64,000 nucleotides of DNA from Rosettibacter sp037481715 (GTDB lineage Bacteria; Bacteroidota; Ignavibacteria; Ignavibacteriales; Melioribacteraceae), in the NCBI GenBank assembly GCA_037481715.1, contig JBBFLD010000001.1, positions 744,001-808,000 of the forward strand, read 5' to 3'. Every line of letters begins with the position of its first letter. Within the stretch, counting starts at the first letter, position 1. Positions 28,244-36,515 of this stretch are shown one piece after another. A program made the position numbers and the translations under genes. Below the pieces are notes generated by a model that was not told where the DNA came from, ran no database searches, and saw only the letters and a program-made list of their open reading frames with translations.

Positions 28244-28266
28244 CTCTTTAAATTATTTTTAAAGAG
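28244..28266 (+). terminator. Terminator after the histidine kinase gene
   Basis: Perfect 9-bp stem CTCTTTAAA (28244-28252) with TTTAAAGAG (28258-28266), 5-base loop, followed by AAAAATTTTT. The stem is AT-rich, so moderate strength. It lies in the 305-base gap 28183-28487, which also holds the small-RNA candidate. Confidence 0.55.
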
Positions 28267-28278
28267 AAAAATTTTTCC

Positions 28279-28309
28279 TTTGCATTTTGAAAACGATTAT
28301 ATATATTTG
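28279..28309 (+). promoter_or_regulatory. Bacteroidota-type promoter for small RNA candidate
   Basis: TTTG at 28279-28282 and TATATTTG at 28302-28309 with a 19-base spacer, an exact match to both boxes. A start near 28316 would begin the transcript just before the first CCCTC. Confidence 0.7.
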
Positions 28310-28315
28310 CAATAG

Positions 28316-28428
28316 AAATATCCCTCGACACGAAGGAATTGCCCTCGTTCCTGAGTGTCGATAACCCTCCTAATAGAAGCATATCGAACTGGTATGGTGT
28401 CGCCCTCAGCCATACCAGTTTTTTTTTA
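28316..28428 (+). ncRNA. Candidate small RNA with four CCCTC motifs
   Basis: No open reading frame fits here, but the stretch has a promoter match upstream and an intrinsic terminator at its end. Hairpin 1 pairs TCGACAC (28325-28331) with GTGTCGA (28355-28361) and AGGAA (28334-28338) with TTCCT (28348-28352), separated by facing GA/GA bases that could form tandem G-A pairs. Its loop is TTGCCCTCG. Hairpin 2 is the terminator stem. CCCTC occurs at 28322, 28342, 28365 and 28403: in the 5' tail, loop 1, the linker and loop 2. All are predicted unpaired. The motif is complementary to GAGGG, close to Shine-Dalgarno sequences. I do not recognise it as SRP RNA, 6S RNA or tmRNA. Confidence 0.6.
28387..28427 (+). 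terminator. Strong terminator ending the small RNA candidate
   Basis: Perfect 11-bp stem AACTGGTATGG (28387-28397) with CCATACCAGTT (28410-28420) and a run of nine T (28419-28427). The 12-base loop contains GCCCTC, as does the loop of the upstream hairpin. Confidence 0.88.
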
Positions 28429-28487
28429 TCTTATGAGATATTATTTTTATAGATTAATAATCCGTTTATCTTTAGTGGAGACATAAA

Positions 28488-28985
28488 ATGTCAAATTCTC
28501 AAAAGAAAAGACCATCATGGGATGAATATTTTCTTAAAGTTGCAATGCTTGTCTCGGAACGTGCAACCTGTCCACGCATGCATTGCGGCTGTGTAATTGT
28601 AAAAGACAAACAAATTTTATCAACTGGATATAACGGTTCAATTCCGGGTGATGACCACTGCGAGGATGTAGGCTGCATGATTGTTGATAATCATTGCGTA
28701 AGAACAATTCATGCTGAAATGAATGCACTTCTTCAATGCGCTTTACATGGGGTGAGCACACAAGGTGCAACTGCATACATAACCAATATGCCATGCACAA
28801 ACTGTGCAAAAGCTCTTATTGCTGCAGGTATCAAAGAGATTGTTATATTTTCTGATTATCACGATACACTTGCTGAAGAATTTTTTGCCAGAGCTAAAGT
28901 AAACATCAAAAGATTACCCATGCCTGGAAAAGAAATCAATTATGATTTAGAAAATTATACTTCGGCAAAAAAAATAGACAAATAA
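28488..28985 (+). CDS. comEB: dCMP deaminase family protein (ComEB-like)
   Basis: A 165-residue cytidine/deoxycytidylate deaminase. The zinc site is clear: HAEMNALLQ supplies His and the catalytic Glu, and PCTNCAKALI supplies the two Cys. The N-terminal half has RPSWDEYFLKVAMLVSERATC and a CGCVIVKDKQILSTGYNG strand, typical of dCMP deaminases, which turn dCMP into dUMP for dTTP synthesis. Extra His/Cys residues in the DHCEDVGCM segment match the second zinc site seen in the family. It starts 60 bases after the small-RNA terminator with a GGAG ribosome site. Confidence 0.92.
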   Translation: MSNSQKKRPSWDEYFLKVAMLVSERATCPRMHCGCVIVKDKQILSTGYNGSIPGDDHCEDVGCMIVDNHCVRTIHAEMNALLQCALHGVSTQGATAYITNMPCTNCAKALIAAGIKEIVIFSDYHDTLAEEFFARAKVNIKRLPMPGKEINYDLENYTSAKKIDK

Positions 28986-29074
28986 ATTTCTAAATAATCT
29001 TTTGAATTGAGAGAATAACTTAAGAGTAATTAAAATTAAAAAGCAGTATATTCAATTAAAGATTTTATTTATCT

Positions 29075-31228
29075 ATGAAAATAACAAAAGAGAATCTGCA
29101 GAAATATTTAAAGCCGCAATATTTTTTTAATCGAGAACTAAGCTGGCTGGAATTTAATAGAAGAGTTCTTGAAGAAGCTCTGAATCCACATCTTCCTTTA
29201 TTAGAAAAAATTAAATTCATTTCGATTTTCTTTTCAAACCTTGATGAATTCTATATGATTCGTGTTTCTGGACTAAAAGAACAGATAAGAGCAAATGTTT
29301 ACGAAGCATCAATTGACGGCTTAACTCCTGTTGAACAACTAAGACAAATTGAAAATACACTTAAGCCAATGTTAAATCAAATTTATGATTACTGGAATAA
29401 TTATATAATTCCTGAACTAAGAAAAAATAAAATTTTTATTTGCAATATCGATGAACTTACCAAAGAAGAAAAGGAAGGACTAAACAATTATTTCATAAAA
29501 GAAATTTATCCCGTATTAACTCCTTTAGCTTTTGACCCTGGCAGACCTTTCCCCTACATTTCAAATCTAAGCTTAAGTTTTGCAATCTTAATTAAAAATC
29601 AAAAAGGGGAAAAACATTTTGCAAGAGTCAAAGTGCCAAATATTCTACCTCGTCTTTTAAGAATAGATAAAATAATTAAAACCAAGTCATGCAATTCAAA
29701 TGGAGCTATTAAATTTGTATGGATTGGTGATTTAATAAAATCCAATCTAAACATGCTCTTTCCTGGACTCGAAGTACTCGAAGCATACAGATTCAGAATT
29801 ACAAGAAACACCGACCTTGAAATTCAGGAAGATGAAGCCGACGACTTGCTTCAGTTAATCGAAGAAAATATTCGTCAAAGAAAATTTGGTTCTGTTGTTC
29901 GGCTTGAAGTTGAAAAACAAATGCCGGATTATATGATTGATACATTGATTGAAAATCTCGAAATCACTCGCGATGATTTGCATATTATTGATGGCACTTT
30001 AGGATTAAGTGATGTAATTCAGCTTTATGATTTATCTATGCCTAATCTGAAAGACAAACCCTTTTATCCTGTAACACCTGTAATATTTGATGAAGAAGAA
30101 AATATTTTTTCTCTCATTAGCAAAAAAGATATTTTAATCAATCACCCGTATGAATCATTTACTCCAGTTGTTGATTTTATTAAAGAAGCTTCACGAGACC
30201 CTGATGTTCTTGCAATAAAACAAACTTTATACAGAGTCGGACAAAATTCACCAATTGTAAAATATTTAATAGAAGCAGCAGAAAGAAAAAAGCAGGTTGC
30301 AGTTTTAGTTGAATTAAAAGCAAGATTTGATGAAGAAAATAATATTTACTGGGCACGAGAACTTGAAAAAGCCGGCGTTCATGTTGTTTATGGTTTGGTT
30401 GGTTTGAAAACCCATGCTAAGATGACACTTGTTGTTCGCAAAGAAGCTGAGGGCGTCAAAAGATATGTTCATTTATCAACAGGAAACTACAATATTGAGA
30501 CAGCAAAAATATATACGGACATTGGACTGTTTACAACAGATGAAGAAATATGTGCAGATGTATCAGAAATTTTTAATTATCTTACAGGATATTCAGAACA
30601 AAAGGAATACAGAAAATTATCAGTAGCTCCAATCAACAAAAGACAAACATTTCTCGAATTAATTGAAAGAGAAATAAAAAATGTAAAAGCTGGAGGGAAA
30701 GGACATTTAATATTCAAACTCAATTCACTCGTTGACCCAATTTTAATTGCTGCATTATACGAAGCATCTCGCAACGGAGTTAAAATTGATTTAATAGTAA
30801 GAGGTGTTTGTTGTTTAATTCCTCAGGTTCCTAATTTAAGTGAAAATATTAGAGTAATCAGTATTGTAGGAAGATTCTTAGAACACAGCAGAATTTATTA
30901 CTTCTATAACAATGGCAAAGAAGAAATTTATTTGAGCAGTGCTGATTTAATGCAAAGAAATTTAGACCGGAGAATTGAAATTACATTTCCAATTAAAGAC
31001 CCCGATCACAAAGCATTTCTTAAAGAACATATCTTAGAAACTTGTTTGAGAGATAATGTGAAAGCAAGAGTTTTGCTTCCAACAGGAAAATATGTTTTTA
31101 ATCATCCAGTTTATAATGAACCAATTTTAGACCATCAGGAATATATGATGCAGCTTGCTATTTCTAATTCCAAAAAAACAATTACTCATGAAATCAATAA
31201 TGTTAAAAGCATCAGAAAAAGTTTATAG
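29075..31228 (+). CDS. ppk1: Polyphosphate kinase 1
   Basis: A 717-residue PPK1, the family's usual length, which builds inorganic polyphosphate from ATP. The N-terminal domain begins FFNRELSWLEFNRRVLEEA. The head domain follows, and the two catalytic phospholipase-D-like domains carry KTHAKMTLVVRKE with the autophosphorylated His and HLSTGNYN with the second conserved His. The segment LSSADLMQRNLDRRIE near the end is also diagnostic. The gene stands alone in an 89-base-leader context and is convergent with the feo operon. Polyphosphate links to stress survival and phosphate storage. Confidence 0.96.
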   Translation: MKITKENLQKYLKPQYFFNRELSWLEFNRRVLEEALNPHLPLLEKIKFISIFFSNLDEFYMIRVSGLKEQIRANVYEASIDGLTPVEQLRQIENTLKPMLNQIYDYWNNYIIPELRKNKIFICNIDELTKEEKEGLNNYFIKEIYPVLTPLAFDPGRPFPYISNLSLSFAILIKNQKGEKHFARVKVPNILPRLLRIDKIIKTKSCNSNGAIKFVWIGDLIKSNLNMLFPGLEVLEAYRFRITRNTDLEIQEDEADDLLQLIEENIRQRKFGSVVRLEVEKQMPDYMIDTLIENLEITRDDLHIIDGTLGLSDVIQLYDLSMPNLKDKPFYPVTPVIFDEEENIFSLISKKDILINHPYESFTPVVDFIKEASRDPDVLAIKQTLYRVGQNSPIVKYLIEAAERKKQVAVLVELKARFDEENNIYWARELEKAGVHVVYGLVGLKTHAKMTLVVRKEAEGVKRYVHLSTGNYNIETAKIYTDIGLFTTDEEICADVSEIFNYLTGYSEQKEYRKLSVAPINKRQTFLELIEREIKNVKAGGKGHLIFKLNSLVDPILIAALYEASRNGVKIDLIVRGVCCLIPQVPNLSENIRVISIVGRFLEHSRIYYFYNNGKEEIYLSSADLMQRNLDRRIEITFPIKDPDHKAFLKEHILETCLRDNVKARVLLPTGKYVFNHPVYNEPILDHQEYMMQLAISNSKKTITHEINNVKSIRKSL

Positions 31229-31292
31229 ATTTCAAAAAAGAATATCAAAATTATTCAACTACAAATTAATTATTTGTTGTAATTAAAAAATC

Positions 31293-32705
31293 TTATCCAA
31301 ATAAAAGCCAGATTCTTGTAACAATAAAACAAATCGAAATTCCCAGAATAATTGGAAGAAAAGTTGAAATTAAAGCCCACTTAACACTATTTGTTTCTTT
31401 ATAAATAGTAAAAATAGTTGTGGAACATGGATTATGAAGCAAACTAAAGAGCATCAAATTTATGCCTGTTAAAGTAGTCCAGCCCCCTGCTTGTAACAAA
31501 GCAGCAACATCAGAAATATTTTCCAGTTCAAACATAACACCGGCACCAGCACCTACTCCTGATATTTTTGTTGTTAACACTGTAAGCATCAAAACTGTTG
31601 GAATTACAATCTCATTGGCAGGAATTGCTATTATATATGCAAGAATAATTACTCCATTTAATCCAATAAAAACAGCAGCTGGATTAATCCAATTAATAAA
31701 ATGTTCAGCCAGACTAACTTGATTAACATTAATATTAGCAACTAACCAAATGAGCGCTCCAGCCGGCAAGGCAAAAACTACTGCTCTCCATAATACAAAT
31801 ATTGTTCTATCAATCAGAGATGTATAAAGAATTTGTAAAATTTTTGGTGGACGATAAGGAGGCAATTCCAAACTAAAAGCTGATGCTTCTCCTTTTAATA
31901 ATGTTCTTGATAATAACCATGAAACAATCAAACTAAAAGCAATTCCTAATATTGCAATGCCAACAACAGCAGCTGCGGAGATTAATCCTGCTAAATATGG
32001 CGGCACTAAGCTTCCAATAAAAATTGATGCAATTAAAATTTGTGTAGGCCATCTTCCATTGCATAAAGAAAAATTATTTGTGATTATTGCTATTAATCTT
32101 TCACGCGGACTATCGATAATTCTTGTTGCAATTACACCAGCAGCATTGCAGCCAAATCCCATACTCATTGTTAATGCCTGTTTCCCATGAGCTCCAACTT
32201 TTTTGTAAAGACTATCCATATTAAATGCTACTCTTGGCAGATAACCAAAATCTTCAAGAAATGTAAATAATGGAAAGAATATAGCCATTGGCGGAAGCAT
32301 AACACTTACAACCCATGCCATAGCAAGATAAGCTCCATCAATTAAAACACCGCTGAGCCACCAAGGAAAATGTAAGTTAAATGCAATCCCTTTTAAGAAT
32401 GGATGAATTGTATCAACAAGCAAAAATGAAATTAATTTTGAAGGATAATTTGCTCCTACAATTGTAAGCCAAAATACTAATGCAAGAAGTAAAAACATAA
32501 TTGGAAAACCAGTCCATTTGCTTGTTACAATTTTGTCTATAAATCTATCTAAATCGAATTTTTGTTTTTCCCCTTTTTTAATTACAACACTTTGAGCAAT
32601 TTCTTCTGCATTTTTATAAATCGACTCAATTATTAAATCATGCAAGCCATCTCCAAGCTGCCATCTTAGCTTGTTTGCCGTTTCAATTAAATTTTCTCTA
32701 TCCAT
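31293..32705 (-). CDS. feoB: FeoB membrane part (ferrous iron permease domain), split gene
   Basis: A 470-residue polytopic membrane protein with the two Gate/nucleoside-recognition halves of FeoB and about ten helices. GFGCNAAGVIATRII with its conserved Cys, followed by PRERLIAIITNNFSLCNGR, matches the FeoB core that normally reads GCNVPA...R and CSARLP. The N-terminal 60 residues are a soluble linker equivalent to the end of the FeoB NFeoB helical region. The GTPase is a separate gene that ends 18 bases earlier; a GGAG ribosome site precedes this ATG, so the split is likely real and not a sequencing error. It would carry Fe2+ across the inner membrane together with the GTPase protein. Confidence 0.87.
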   Translation of the reverse strand: MDRENLIETANKLRWQLGDGLHDLIIESIYKNAEEIAQSVVIKKGEKQKFDLDRFIDKIVTSKWTGFPIMFLLLALVFWLTIVGANYPSKLISFLLVDTIHPFLKGIAFNLHFPWWLSGVLIDGAYLAMAWVVSVMLPPMAIFFPLFTFLEDFGYLPRVAFNMDSLYKKVGAHGKQALTMSMGFGCNAAGVIATRIIDSPRERLIAIITNNFSLCNGRWPTQILIASIFIGSLVPPYLAGLISAAAVVGIAILGIAFSLIVSWLLSRTLLKGEASAFSLELPPYRPPKILQILYTSLIDRTIFVLWRAVVFALPAGALIWLVANINVNQVSLAEHFINWINPAAVFIGLNGVIILAYIIAIPANEIVIPTVLMLTVLTTKISGVGAGAGVMFELENISDVAALLQAGGWTTLTGINLMLFSLLHNPCSTTIFTIYKETNSVKWALISTFLPIILGISICFIVTRIWLLFG

Positions 32706-32723
32706 AAAGAATATTCTCCATAT

Positions 32724-33518
32724 TTATACAGAAACATTTTCTGCTAATTTTATTGTTCCTATTTCGCCAGAAAGAACAGCATCAATAATTCTCTGGTCCC
32801 CTTCAAGTAAACGCAATGCAATCCATCTTGTATTATTAAGATTAGGAAATAATTCCTGAAGTTTTTTATCAAGTTCTTCTACAGCATGTGTAAGTTTGTT
32901 AAAACCATGAGTTACTCTGAATGGCCTGCATACATAACTTCCTGTTGCAACTTCATAAATCATTTTTAATAACTCAGAAATTCCAATTTTTTCTCTTGCT
33001 GCTGTGGGGACAACAGGAATTCCCAGTTTCCTTGATAATTGTCTATCATCAATCTTGATACCGTGTCGTTCTGCTTCATCAATCAGATTAAGACATAAAA
33101 TTGCTCTATCTGTAATTTCCAAAACTTGAAGAACAAGATTAAGATTTCTTTCCAATCTTGTAGAATCAACTACAATTACAGTTACATCAGGCTGACCAAA
33201 TAAAATAAAATCTCTTGCAATTTCTTCATCAGTACTTGTAGAAAGCAAAGAATAAGTTCCGGGCAAATCAACAATTTTAAATCGCTTATTGGCATAAATA
33301 AAACCACCTTCTGCTCTACCAACAGTTTTGCCAGGCCAGTTTCCTGTATGCTGTTTTAATCCTGTCAGATTATTAAAGACAGTACTTTTCCCAGTATTTG
33401 GATTTCCAGCTAATGCAACGACATAATCAAAATCTGTCATATCAATTCCAAGTCTTATCAAATGACTTAAATTATGAGCAGGACAATTAGCACAATTTTT
33501 ACTTAATTCATTTTCCAT
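32724..33518 (-). CDS. feoB: FeoB GTPase part, split gene
   Basis: A 264-residue cytosolic GTPase equal to the N-terminal domain of FeoB. G1 is GNPNTGKST, G2 lies in the HTGNWPGKTV segment, G3 is DLPGTYSL, and G4 reads NLID. Helical residues after about 190 match the FeoB GDI-like domain. The N-terminus adds a CANCPAH segment with a CxxC pair that classical FeoB lacks and that could bind metal. It lies 2 bases after the DtxR-like/FeoA fusion gene and 18 bases before the membrane part. It should gate iron transport upon GTP binding, with the FeoA domain of its neighbour as likely partner. Confidence 0.9.
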   Translation of the reverse strand: MENELSKNCANCPAHNLSHLIRLGIDMTDFDYVVALAGNPNTGKSTVFNNLTGLKQHTGNWPGKTVGRAEGGFIYANKRFKIVDLPGTYSLLSTSTDEEIARDFILFGQPDVTVIVVDSTRLERNLNLVLQVLEITDRAILCLNLIDEAERHGIKIDDRQLSRKLGIPVVPTAAREKIGISELLKMIYEVATGSYVCRPFRVTHGFNKLTHAVEELDKKLQELFPNLNNTRWIALRLLEGDQRIIDAVLSGEIGTIKLAENVSV

Positions 33519-33520
33519 TT

Positions 33521-34522
33521 TTAATTTACCTCTTTAATAAAAATATAATCAGATTGATTTTTGCGAAGTGCTATTAATGTCCCTCTAACTTCATATGCTA
33601 CAGGGTCTCTTCCAATGCTTTCAAGGACTGCCTTAATTTTTGTACCTGGCACAATTCCTAAATCCAACAATCTTCTTCTTTGCTGTCCTCTCAAAGCTCT
33701 TGATAAACTAGAAATAATTGCTGTCTCTCCTACTCTAAGTGTTGATAATGGTTTAATTGATTCTTTAACAAAAACTTTTTCTTCAATTTCTTTAACACTA
33801 ATATTTTTTGCTTCTGTTAAGGATAATAAAATTTCTCGTCCCTCGGTTTTGATTAATACTTTATCACCAGAATTTCTAATTACCTGCAGCTGCATATCTG
33901 GAAAAATTCTGTAAGAATTTAATGCTGCATAAATTTCTTTGGGCTCATCTTCAATGTGAATAATTTGAGCAAGTGCACCTTCTCTCATTTCATTAAGAGA
34001 TTTACTTTTTTCTTTATGAATAATTCCTTTTTCGGTTGGGATTGGGTCTCCGTGTGGATCAATTAAAGGATTCCCAAGTTCGACTGCAATTTTGTTTGCT
34101 TCTTCAATTTCTATTTCATGTTCTTTTTCTTCTGCTAATTTATGCCACTGCGTTCCATCTATGCTTGTCTTTTCTGCAAAATATCTTTCAAGCAATCTAT
34201 GAATTCGTATAATTTTAAGTGCATTATCTCTTCCAGATTCTGTTAATGAAATTATTCCTTCATTACTTTCAATTAAATTTAGTTCTTCAAGCCTGTCAAT
34301 CAACTTTTTTGCATCATCTCTTTTAAGTGATAAACTTTTACCGATACTATCAATTGTGCAGAGATAAGAATTATACTCGCCGTCATAAAGCTGTTTTAAT
34401 GTGTCTTCAATTAAGATTTTTTCCTTTTGCTTTTTGATTTTTACAAATCTTTCAATAATCTTTTTTCCATAAAGAAGAATTATCGCTATGAATATTATTA
34501 TGAGAATTAAAAAAATTTTCAT
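33521..34522 (-). CDS. Membrane-tethered DtxR-like domain fused to FeoA domains
   Basis: A 333-residue protein with one N-terminal membrane helix (about 2-20) and a basic flank. Residues about 38-100 look like a winged helix. Residues about 100-165 resemble the DtxR/MntR metal-binding dimerisation domain (RIHRLLERYF, EHEIEIEEANKIA, GNPLIDPHGDPIP). One SH3-like segment follows (about 180-245), then a FeoA domain (about 255-330: LRVGETAIISSL, RRRLLDLGIVPGT). It lies 4 bases after the DtxR-type regulator gene and 2 bases before the FeoB GTPase gene. It may act as an iron-sensing FeoA subunit of the transporter and not as a repressor, since the putative DNA-binding domain is membrane-bound. That is inference. 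Confidence 0.8.
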   Translation of the reverse strand: MKIFLILIIIFIAIILLYGKKIIERFVKIKKQKEKILIEDTLKQLYDGEYNSYLCTIDSIGKSLSLKRDDAKKLIDRLEELNLIESNEGIISLTESGRDNALKIIRIHRLLERYFAEKTSIDGTQWHKLAEEKEHEIEIEEANKIAVELGNPLIDPHGDPIPTEKGIIHKEKSKSLNEMREGALAQIIHIEDEPKEIYAALNSYRIFPDMQLQVIRNSGDKVLIKTEGREILLSLTEAKNISVKEIEEKVFVKESIKPLSTLRVGETAIISSLSRALRGQQRRRLLDLGIVPGTKIKAVLESIGRDPVAYEVRGTLIALRKNQSDYIFIKEVN

Positions 34523-34526
34523 GAAT

Positions 34527-35195
34527 TCACCTCACATTTTTAACAAATCTAACCATTACATTTTTTGCAATCTTTTCACTCACTGTAACAGTTTTTCCAC
34601 TAAACTTGATTATCATAGATTTATCAAAAGAAACAATATCTGAAACTTCAAAAGGTGTATGAAGCATTAAACCAATTTTAGTCAAATATTTTATCAGCCT
34701 GCCATCTGTGTCGTCCACTTGAGCAAGTTCATAAATTTTTCCAATCTCGCAAGAATTCATAGAAATTAATTTAGGAATTTTAGGCATCGTTCCATCTTTT
34801 CGAGGTATAGGATGTCCATGAGGGTCTAATTCTGGAAATCCGAGATATTCATCAATTTTATCAATCAAATAATCCGAGGTATAATGTTCAAGTTTTTCGG
34901 CTTCATCATGAACTTCACTCCATGGAATTTTAAGCACTTCAAGCAAAAACATCTCCCACAGCCTGTGTTTTCTTATCACTTTTAATGCTGCTTTCTTTCC
35001 TTCTTTAGTAAGCCGCATTCCCTTGTATTTTGTATAAGAGATTAAACCTTCGCCAGCAAGTTTTTTTGCCATATCACTTATTGCAGAATTAGATATTGAT
35101 AATCTTTCTGCAATTTTGGAAGTGGCAGCGCTTTCTCCTTCTATACTGTGAGTGTAAATCAACTTTAAGTAATTTTCTTTTGATATCGTTGACAT
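34527..35195 (-). CDS. DtxR/MntR-family metal-dependent transcription regulator
   Basis: A 222-residue regulator: winged helix (about 1-65: SKENYLKLIYTHS, RLSISNSAISDMAKKLAGEGLI), metal-binding dimerisation domain (about 66-140: VIRKHRLWEMFLLEVL, HDEAEKLEHYTS, FPELDPHGHPIP), and a C-terminal FeoA/SH3-like domain. It would sense Fe2+ or Mn2+ and repress the feo operon that it heads. The frame is open up to an ATG at 35246, but the ATG at 35195 is preferred: it gives the family N-terminus and leaves the palindrome at 35217-35238 upstream as an operator. The short gap to the next gene implies one transcript for all four feo genes. Confidence 0.88.
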   Translation of the reverse strand: MSTISKENYLKLIYTHSIEGESAATSKIAERLSISNSAISDMAKKLAGEGLISYTKYKGMRLTKEGKKAALKVIRKHRLWEMFLLEVLKIPWSEVHDEAEKLEHYTSDYLIDKIDEYLGFPELDPHGHPIPRKDGTMPKIPKLISMNSCEIGKIYELAQVDDTDGRLIKYLTKIGLMLHTPFEVSDIVSFDKSMIIKFSGKTVTVSEKIAKNVMVRFVKNVR

Positions 35196-35216
35196 AACTA
35201 AGCTTATTTTTATTTT

Positions 35217-35238
35217 AAAGTTAAGTATACTTAAATTT
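35217..35238. promoter_or_regulatory. Palindromic candidate operator for the DtxR-type regulator
   Basis: TTAAGTATACTTAA at 35221-35234 is a perfect 14-base palindrome, and three further bases on each side pair after one mismatch (35217-35238). It lies 26 bases upstream of the regulator's start codon, where an autoregulatory DtxR/MntR site would be expected. Confidence 0.5.
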
Positions 35239-35405
35239 ATAGTCAAGCTTATTAAACTATTATTTTCACTTAAATAAATTAATTAGAGAATTTCAAAATT
35301 ATTTTCGCATCCATTATTAATACATGAACCATACTGAAATTTTTAATGTTCAATAGGTAGTAACTAAAGAAATTATTATTTTTGTGTTTAAATAATGGAG
35401 TAAAT

Positions 35406-36500
35406 ATGAATTTGAACATTGATAATATAAAAAATGCACTAAGGAATGTAATTGACCCGGATTTGCATCGAGATATTGTAAGTCTGAACATGGTCAAAGA
35501 TATCAAAATAAATAATTCCGAAATTTACGTAGACATACAGCTTACAACTCCTGCCTGCCCATTAAAAGATAAAATTAAACAAGACTGTATCGATGAAATT
35601 AAAAAAGCTTTCCCGTCTGTTGAAAAAGTAACTGTGAACATGAGTTCAAATGTTCAATCAAAAATGACAGTTAAAGATTCAATTTTGCCAGGAGTTAAAA
35701 ATACAATTGCTGTAGCAAGCGGTAAGGGAGGAGTTGGCAAAAGTACTGTTGCAGTAAATATTGCTGTTGCTTTATCAAAATTAGGTGCCAAAGTTGGTTT
35801 AATTGATGCTGATATTTATGGTCCAAGCATTCCTTTGATGCTGGGAATTCAAAACAAGCCACAGATTTATCAGGATACATTAACTGGGAAAATGATTCCT
35901 CTTGAAAGTTATGGAATAAAAGTTATCTCAATTGGATTTTTAATTGATGAAGATTCTCCTGTTATCTGGCGCGGACCAATGGCAAGCGGTGCAATTAAAC
36001 AATTTATGTCTGATGTCAATTGGGGTGAACTTGATTATTTAATCTTTGACCTGCCACCAGGAACAGGTGATATTCAACTAACATTAGTTCAAACAATTCC
36101 TTTAACTGGAGCTATAGTTGTTACAACTCCTCAAGATGTATCACTCATTGATGTTAAAAAAGCAATGAGAATGTTTCAACGTGTAAATGTTCCAATATTT
36201 GGAATTGTAGAAAACATGAGCTACTTCATAGCACCAGACACTGGGAAAAGATATGATATATTTGGCAACGGTGGAGGAGAAAAATTATCAAAAGAACTTT
36301 CTGTTCCTTTGCTGGGCCAAATTCCGATTAATCCAAATATCCGTATTGGCGGCGATTCGGGCAAACCTATAGTTTATTCTGACCCAGAATCTGAAGAAGC
36401 AAAAAAAATCTTTGAAATTAGTAAGAATCTTGCTGCACAGATTAGCATAAATAATTTTTCTGAAAATACTCCTAAAATTGAAATAGTTTTAGGAAATTAA
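35406..36500 (+). CDS. mrp: Mrp/NBP35-family P-loop ATPase (iron-sulfur carrier type)
   Basis: A 364-residue protein with an N-terminal MIP18/DUF59 domain (about 1-75, with TTPACPLKD) and a deviant Walker A P-loop, GKGGVGKST, near residue 106. The family segments DADIYGPSIP, IWRGPM, DLPPGTGDIQLTL and TTPQDVSLIDVKKA are all present. Such proteins carry or insert Fe-S clusters. The usual CxxC pair that binds the cluster, expected after VENMSYF, is absent: the sequence runs IAPDTGKRYDIFG. The start is ATG at 35406 with GGAG 5 bases upstream, not the GTG at 35382. TATTTTTG at 35377-35384 may be its -7 box. The NifU-like gene follows 15 bases later. Confidence 0.92.
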   Translation: MNLNIDNIKNALRNVIDPDLHRDIVSLNMVKDIKINNSEIYVDIQLTTPACPLKDKIKQDCIDEIKKAFPSVEKVTVNMSSNVQSKMTVKDSILPGVKNTIAVASGKGGVGKSTVAVNIAVALSKLGAKVGLIDADIYGPSIPLMLGIQNKPQIYQDTLTGKMIPLESYGIKVISIGFLIDEDSPVIWRGPMASGAIKQFMSDVNWGELDYLIFDLPPGTGDIQLTLVQTIPLTGAIVVTTPQDVSLIDVKKAMRMFQRVNVPIFGIVENMSYFIAPDTGKRYDIFGNGGGEKLSKELSVPLLGQIPINPNIRIGGDSGKPIVYSDPESEEAKKIFEISKNLAAQISINNFSENTPKIEIVLGN

Positions 36501-36515
36501 TTAATTGAGGTAAAT

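Noticed and set aside
28316..28487. The structured element before the dCMP deaminase gene as a riboswitch.
   Set aside because: The terminator ends 60 bases before the gene, no competing antiterminator pairing is evident, and no known riboswitch consensus was recognised. A small RNA fits better, although attenuation cannot be excluded.
28441..28487. TTTT-N19-TATCTTTA upstream of the dCMP deaminase gene as a promoter.
   Set aside because: Transcription would start at or after the GGAG ribosome site, leaving no usable leader.
32706..32723. Split feoB as a pseudogene or frameshift.
   Set aside because: Each half is full-length for its domain, the second has its own ribosome site and start, and split FeoB is known elsewhere.
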